This document shows, one piece after another, positions 5,861 through 9,049 of a DNA stretch of 9,049 nucleotides (its first letter is position 1; every line of letters starts with the position of its first letter). The notes beneath the pieces were generated by a model that worked only from the letters and a program-made list of their open reading frames with translations, was not told where the DNA came from and searched no databases. This DNA comes from an uncultured Clostridia bacterium (GTDB lineage Bacteria; Bacillota; Clostridia; Christensenellales; UBA1242): contig CAMOEU010000019.1 of assembly GCA_946612575.1 (NCBI GenBank), positions 1 to 9,049 on the forward strand, read 5' to 3'. A program made the translations under genes and the position numbers.

Positions 5861-8677
5861 ATGTTAAACGAAATTATCATTAAAGGTGCAAAAGAAAACA
5901 ATCTTAAAAATGTGAGTCTCACAATCCCAAGAGATAAATTTATTGTTTTTACTGGAGTCAGCGGCTCCGGGAAATCTTCTCTTGCCTTTGGCACGATTTT
6001 TGCTGAAGGTCAAAGAAGATATATTGAAAGTTTGTCTTCTTATGCAAGAATGTTTTTGGGACAGGCACAAAAGCCAGATGTGGAAGTTATTGAAGGGCTT
6101 TCGCCATCTATTTCTATTGACCAAAAAACGACAAACAGAAATCCTCGTTCGACAGTGGGCACAATAACAGAGATTTATGACTATCTCAGACTTTTGTTTG
6201 CAAGAGTGGGCACACCATATTGTCCAAATGGTCATGGCGAAGTTAAACAACAATCAATCGATGAAATTGTCGATGTAATAAAATCTTATGGCGAAGGTGT
6301 CAAGGTCACAATTTTGGCTCCAGTTGTCAGGGGACAAAAAGGAAGACATGAAAAGCTGTTTGAGAGTCTGAAAAAGAGTGGTTTCACAAGAGTTGAGGTG
6401 GATGGAAATATCTTCACACTTGATGAAACAATTATGCTTGACAAAAACATCAAACACACCATCAATGTCGTTATTGACAGGATTGTTTTGAAAGAAGGAA
6501 AAGATACAAGATTGACTGACAGTGTCGAGACTGCACTCAAACTTGCAGATGGGCTTGTTTATGCTCAAATGGACGAAAAGAGAGAACTTTTCTCCGTAAA
6601 TTATGCTTGTCCTGAATGTGGTTGGACTTTGGAAGAAATTTCTCCAAGGCTTTTCTCTTTCAATGCACCATATGGGGCTTGCTCTCACTGCTCTGGACTT
6701 GGATACACAATGGATATTGATGAAGGACTTGTGCTTAAAAACAGCAATTTGTCCATCAGCGAAGGTGCATTAAACATCACTGGTTGGAGAATGGAAGAAG
6801 GCTCTATGGCAAGGGCATATTTTGATGCGATTTCAAAGCAATATGATATTGACCTAAACACACCATTAAACAAACTTCCAAAAGACAAACAAAAGATTTT
6901 GCTTTATGGCACAGGAACAGAAAAAATTGATCTTACTGTCGAGACTGAACACGGCAAAAGACAAGTGAATGTTGTTTTTGAAGGAATTATAAACAATTTA
7001 AGAAGAAGATTTGAAGAGACTTCAAGCGAATATGTTAAGTATGAAATTGGAAGATTTATGAGAGAACAACCTTGTGCATACTGCCATGGAAAAAGACTTA
7101 ACGAATCTGCTCTTGCTGTAAAGATAAACAAAAAAGATATTTTTGATTATTGTGAATTGAGTGTCGAAAAATTGATTCCGGTGTTTGAAAATTTGCAATT
7201 AAACAAAACAAAGTCGCAAATTGCAGCTCCAATTTTGAAAGAAATTTTGGCAAGGTTAAACTTCTTGAAAGATGTTGGACTTTCATACTTAAATCTAAAT
7301 CGTTCGGCAGAAACTTTGTCTGGTGGAGAAGCACAGAGAATCAGACTTGCCACTCAAATTGGAAGTGGACTTGTTGGGGTGCTTTACATTTTGGATGAAC
7401 CATCAATTGGACTTCATCAAAGAGATAATGAAAAACTGCTTGCTTCGCTTAAAAAACTTCAATCTCTTGGAAACACACTTATTGTTGTCGAACACGATGA
7501 AGACACAATCAGAGCGGCAGACTTTTTGGTGGATGTTGGTCCTTATGCAGGTGTGCACGGTGGCGAAATTGTTGCTTGCGGAACTGTTGAAGAGGTTATG
7601 AAATCTGACAAATCTGTCACAGCAAAATTCCTTAGGGGAGAGGAAAAGATTGAAGTGCCTTCAACAAGAAGAAAACCAAAAGATTATATAAAAATTCTTG
7701 GTGCAAAACAAAACAATCTTAAAGATATTGATGTTGAAATTCCAACAGGAGTGTTCACTTGTGTGACAGGTGTTTCTGGAAGTGGAAAATCAAGCCTTGT
7801 CAACGGCATTTTGTATCCATATTTGTCAAACAATCTCAATGGAAGCAAACTCGAACTTGGAAAGTTTAAAGAAATCAAAAACATTGAAGTTTTGGATAAA
7901 GTTATTGCAATAGACCAAGCTCCAATTGGCAGAACTCCAAGGTCAAACCCAGCGACATACACAGGTGTGTTTACTGCAATAAGAGACTTGTTTGCTCAAA
8001 CTCCAGATGCAAAGGCAAAGGGTTATACTTCTGGTAGATTCAGTTTCAATATCAAAGGCGGAAGATGTGAAACTTGTGAAGGTGCAGGGGTTAAGGAAAT
8101 CGAAATGTATTTCTTGCCAGATATGACTGTGCCTTGTGAAGTTTGTCACGGCAAAAGATATAATAGAGAAACTTTGGAAGTTAAGTATAAGGGCAAATCA
8201 ATCAGTGATGTGCTTGATATGACTGTGGAAGAGGCATTAAGCTTTTTTGAAAATATTCCTACAATCAAAACCAAAATTCAGGCACTTTATGATGTTGGTC
8301 TTTCTTATATCAAGCTTGGTCAGCCAGCGACAACTCTTTCTGGTGGTGAGGCACAAAGAGTGAAACTTGCTACCGAACTTGCAAGAAGAAGCACAGGGAA
8401 GACTCTTTATATTATGGATGAGCCAACAACAGGGCTTCATATGTATGATGTGAAAAAACTCATCTCAATTTTGCAGAGACTTGTTGAAGGTGGAAACACA
8501 GTTGTTGTTATCGAACACAATCTTGATGTGATCAAGTGTGCAGATTATATTATTGACATTGGTCCAGAAGGTGGAGATGCAGGCGGAACTGTTATTGCAA
8601 AAGGAACCCCAGAAGATGTTGTTAAGGTTAAAGAAAGTTATACAGGGCAATTTCTTAAAAAGATGTTGGGAAAATAA
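5861..8677 (+). CDS. uvrA: UvrABC system protein A (damage-sensing ABC ATPase)
   Basis: UvrA dimers bind distorted DNA and load UvrB in nucleotide excision repair. The 938-residue protein is full length. It has two tandem ABC ATPase halves with similar beginnings (KGAKENNLKNV at 8-18 and LGAKQNNLKDI at 613-623). The first half has Walker A GVSGSGKSS (32-40), signature LSGGEAQR (487-494) and Walker B LYILDEPS (508-515). The second half has Walker A GVSGSGKSS (637-645), signature LSGGEAQR (827-834) and Walker B LYIMDEPT (849-856). Zinc-binding cysteines are present as C250-x-x-C253 with C274-x-x-C277, an extra C405-x-x-C408, and C737-x-x-C740 with C759-x-x-C762. Nothing appears missing or broken. 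It has its own promoter and terminator and is not co-transcribed with uvrB, from which it is separated by the oxoamine synthase gene. Confidence 0.99.
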   Translation: MLNEIIIKGAKENNLKNVSLTIPRDKFIVFTGVSGSGKSSLAFGTIFAEGQRRYIESLSSYARMFLGQAQKPDVEVIEGLSPSISIDQKTTNRNPRSTVGTITEIYDYLRLLFARVGTPYCPNGHGEVKQQSIDEIVDVIKSYGEGVKVTILAPVVRGQKGRHEKLFESLKKSGFTRVEVDGNIFTLDETIMLDKNIKHTINVVIDRIVLKEGKDTRLTDSVETALKLADGLVYAQMDEKRELFSVNYACPECGWTLEEISPRLFSFNAPYGACSHCSGLGYTMDIDEGLVLKNSNLSISEGALNITGWRMEEGSMARAYFDAISKQYDIDLNTPLNKLPKDKQKILLYGTGTEKIDLTVETEHGKRQVNVVFEGIINNLRRRFEETSSEYVKYEIGRFMREQPCAYCHGKRLNESALAVKINKKDIFDYCELSVEKLIPVFENLQLNKTKSQIAAPILKEILARLNFLKDVGLSYLNLNRSAETLSGGEAQRIRLATQIGSGLVGVLYILDEPSIGLHQRDNEKLLASLKKLQSLGNTLIVVEHDEDTIRAADFLVDVGPYAGVHGGEIVACGTVEEVMKSDKSVTAKFLRGEEKIEVPSTRRKPKDYIKILGAKQNNLKDIDVEIPTGVFTCVTGVSGSGKSSLVNGILYPYLSNNLNGSKLELGKFKEIKNIEVLDKVIAIDQAPIGRTPRSNPATYTGVFTAIRDLFAQTPDAKAKGYTSGRFSFNIKGGRCETCEGAGVKEIEMYFLPDMTVPCEVCHGKRYNRETLEVKYKGKSISDVLDMTVEEALSFFENIPTIKTKIQALYDVGLSYIKLGQPATTLSGGEAQRVKLATELARRSTGKTLYIMDEPTTGLHMYDVKKLISILQRLVEGGNTVVVIEHNLDVIKCADYIIDIGPEGGDAGGTVIAKGTPEDVVKVKESYTGQFLKKMLGK

Positions 8678-8706
8678 AAAAATGCTTCAAATTGAAGCAT
8701 TTTTTT
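8676..8706. terminator. Bidirectional intrinsic terminator
   Basis: ATGCTTC (8682-8688) pairs with GAAGCAT (8694-8700) around loop AAATT. The stem is extended by a left A run and a right T run of seven each. It overlaps the uvrA stop codon and can also terminate the convergent gene that ends at 8713. Confidence 0.85.
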
Positions 8707-8712
8707 GATGAA

Positions 8713-9049
8713 TTAAGCACGGTTTTTAACGATATCTTCTCTACCTATTTTGATAAGCATTTCACTTCTTCGTGTAGATGGTTTTGACCAGAACAAATAA
8801 TCAACTGCTGTGAGTCCTTTATTGTCTTTAATGTCTGTTTTAACACCTTTGTCAACAACGAGATTCAATGTTTTATAATATTTTTCTTCCACTTTTTCAT
8901 TCTTGCAGCAAGAAATGCCATAAGCAAGAAGGGCAGCGAGGTTTCTTCCGTCAGCACATTTAACATTGATATGTTCTTCTGAAAGAACACTGCTAATGTC
9001 ATCAAAAACAGTTCTCAAAAACTTGAGAGAATGTCTGATGGTTTTATAT
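8713..9049 (-). CDS. Ankyrin-repeat-like protein, 5' end missing
   Basis: The minus-strand frame is open from the right edge to a TAA stop at 8713-8715, about 111 visible residues. A TTG at 9018 could be read as a start, but the frame continues to the edge without a stop and no ribosome site precedes it, so the true start is beyond the window. The segment INVKCADGRNLAALLAYG followed by LNLVVDKGV, and then DIKDNKGLTAVDYL followed by SEMLIKIG, have the shape of two consecutive ankyrin repeats: a D-x-x-G-x-T/N-x-L turn, two helices, then a further turn. Ankyrin repeats bind other proteins; no partner or role can be read from this fragment. It converges on uvrA and shares its terminator. Confidence 0.65.
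   Translation of the reverse strand, partial: YKTIRHSLKFLRTVFDDISSVLSEEHINVKCADGRNLAALLAYGISCCKNEKVEEKYYKTLNLVVDKGVKTDIKDNKGLTAVDYLFWSKPSTRRSEMLIKIGREDIVKNRA

Noticed and set aside
5864..6688. Two consecutive minus-strand open frames (129 and 144 codons) inside uvrA
   Set aside because: They are antisense to conserved uvrA coding sequence and encode low-quality, Cys/Phe/Ser-rich translations typical of shadows.
9013..9028. Small hairpin TCTCAA/TTGAGA near the right edge
   Set aside because: It has only a six-pair stem and no T run, and lies in the coding frame of the ankyrin-like gene; probably chance.

Overview
The window is AT-rich and densely packed. Arginine is mostly AGA, the visible stops are TAA, TAG and TGA, and tryptophan is TGG, so the standard bacterial code applies. 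Low G+C, Shine-Dalgarno sites of the AAGGAG and AGGTGA type, short A/T-flanked terminator hairpins and Bacillota-like UvrA and UvrB proteins suggest a low-G+C member of the Bacillota, perhaps an uncultured gut-type Clostridia or a relative. This is an inference from sequence style; there is no rRNA here to prove it. There is no tRNA, rRNA, CRISPR array, transposase or phage gene, and no gene-free stretch longer than about 100 bases.

Layout from left to right. (1) A gene cut off by the left edge encodes a glycine-rich protein with short collagen-like Gly-X-Y tracts and an unrecognised C-terminal domain. It is followed 9 bases later by a RadC-like JAB-domain gene that appears to be in the same operon and ends at a hairpin terminator. 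(2) A divergent pair of small genes (1688-2062 minus, 2142-2501 plus) encodes two proteins of the same design: an N-terminal winged-helix-like region followed by one C-terminal membrane helix. They align by eye without gaps for about 60 residues and are probably diverged paralogues. (3) uvrB follows immediately, with a promoter so close to its ATG that the mRNA may be leaderless. (4) A PLP-dependent alpha-oxoamine synthase, most like serine palmitoyltransferase, has its own promoter and terminator. (5) uvrA is complete and has its own promoter and terminator. (6) A minus-strand ankyrin-repeat-like gene is cut off by the right edge.

UvrA and UvrB are the damage-recognition half of nucleotide excision repair. 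They lie near each other here but are separated by the oxoamine synthase gene, and each has its own promoter. The two uvr promoters share the decamer GTGTTATAAT (extended -10). No Bacillus-type LexA box was seen at either. The least understood part of the window is the divergent membrane-anchored winged-helix pair, whose 79-base intergenic region carries direct repeats around a perfect -10 box. The SPT-like enzyme is the most notable metabolic gene, because it could point to sphingolipid-type chemistry in an organism of this kind.
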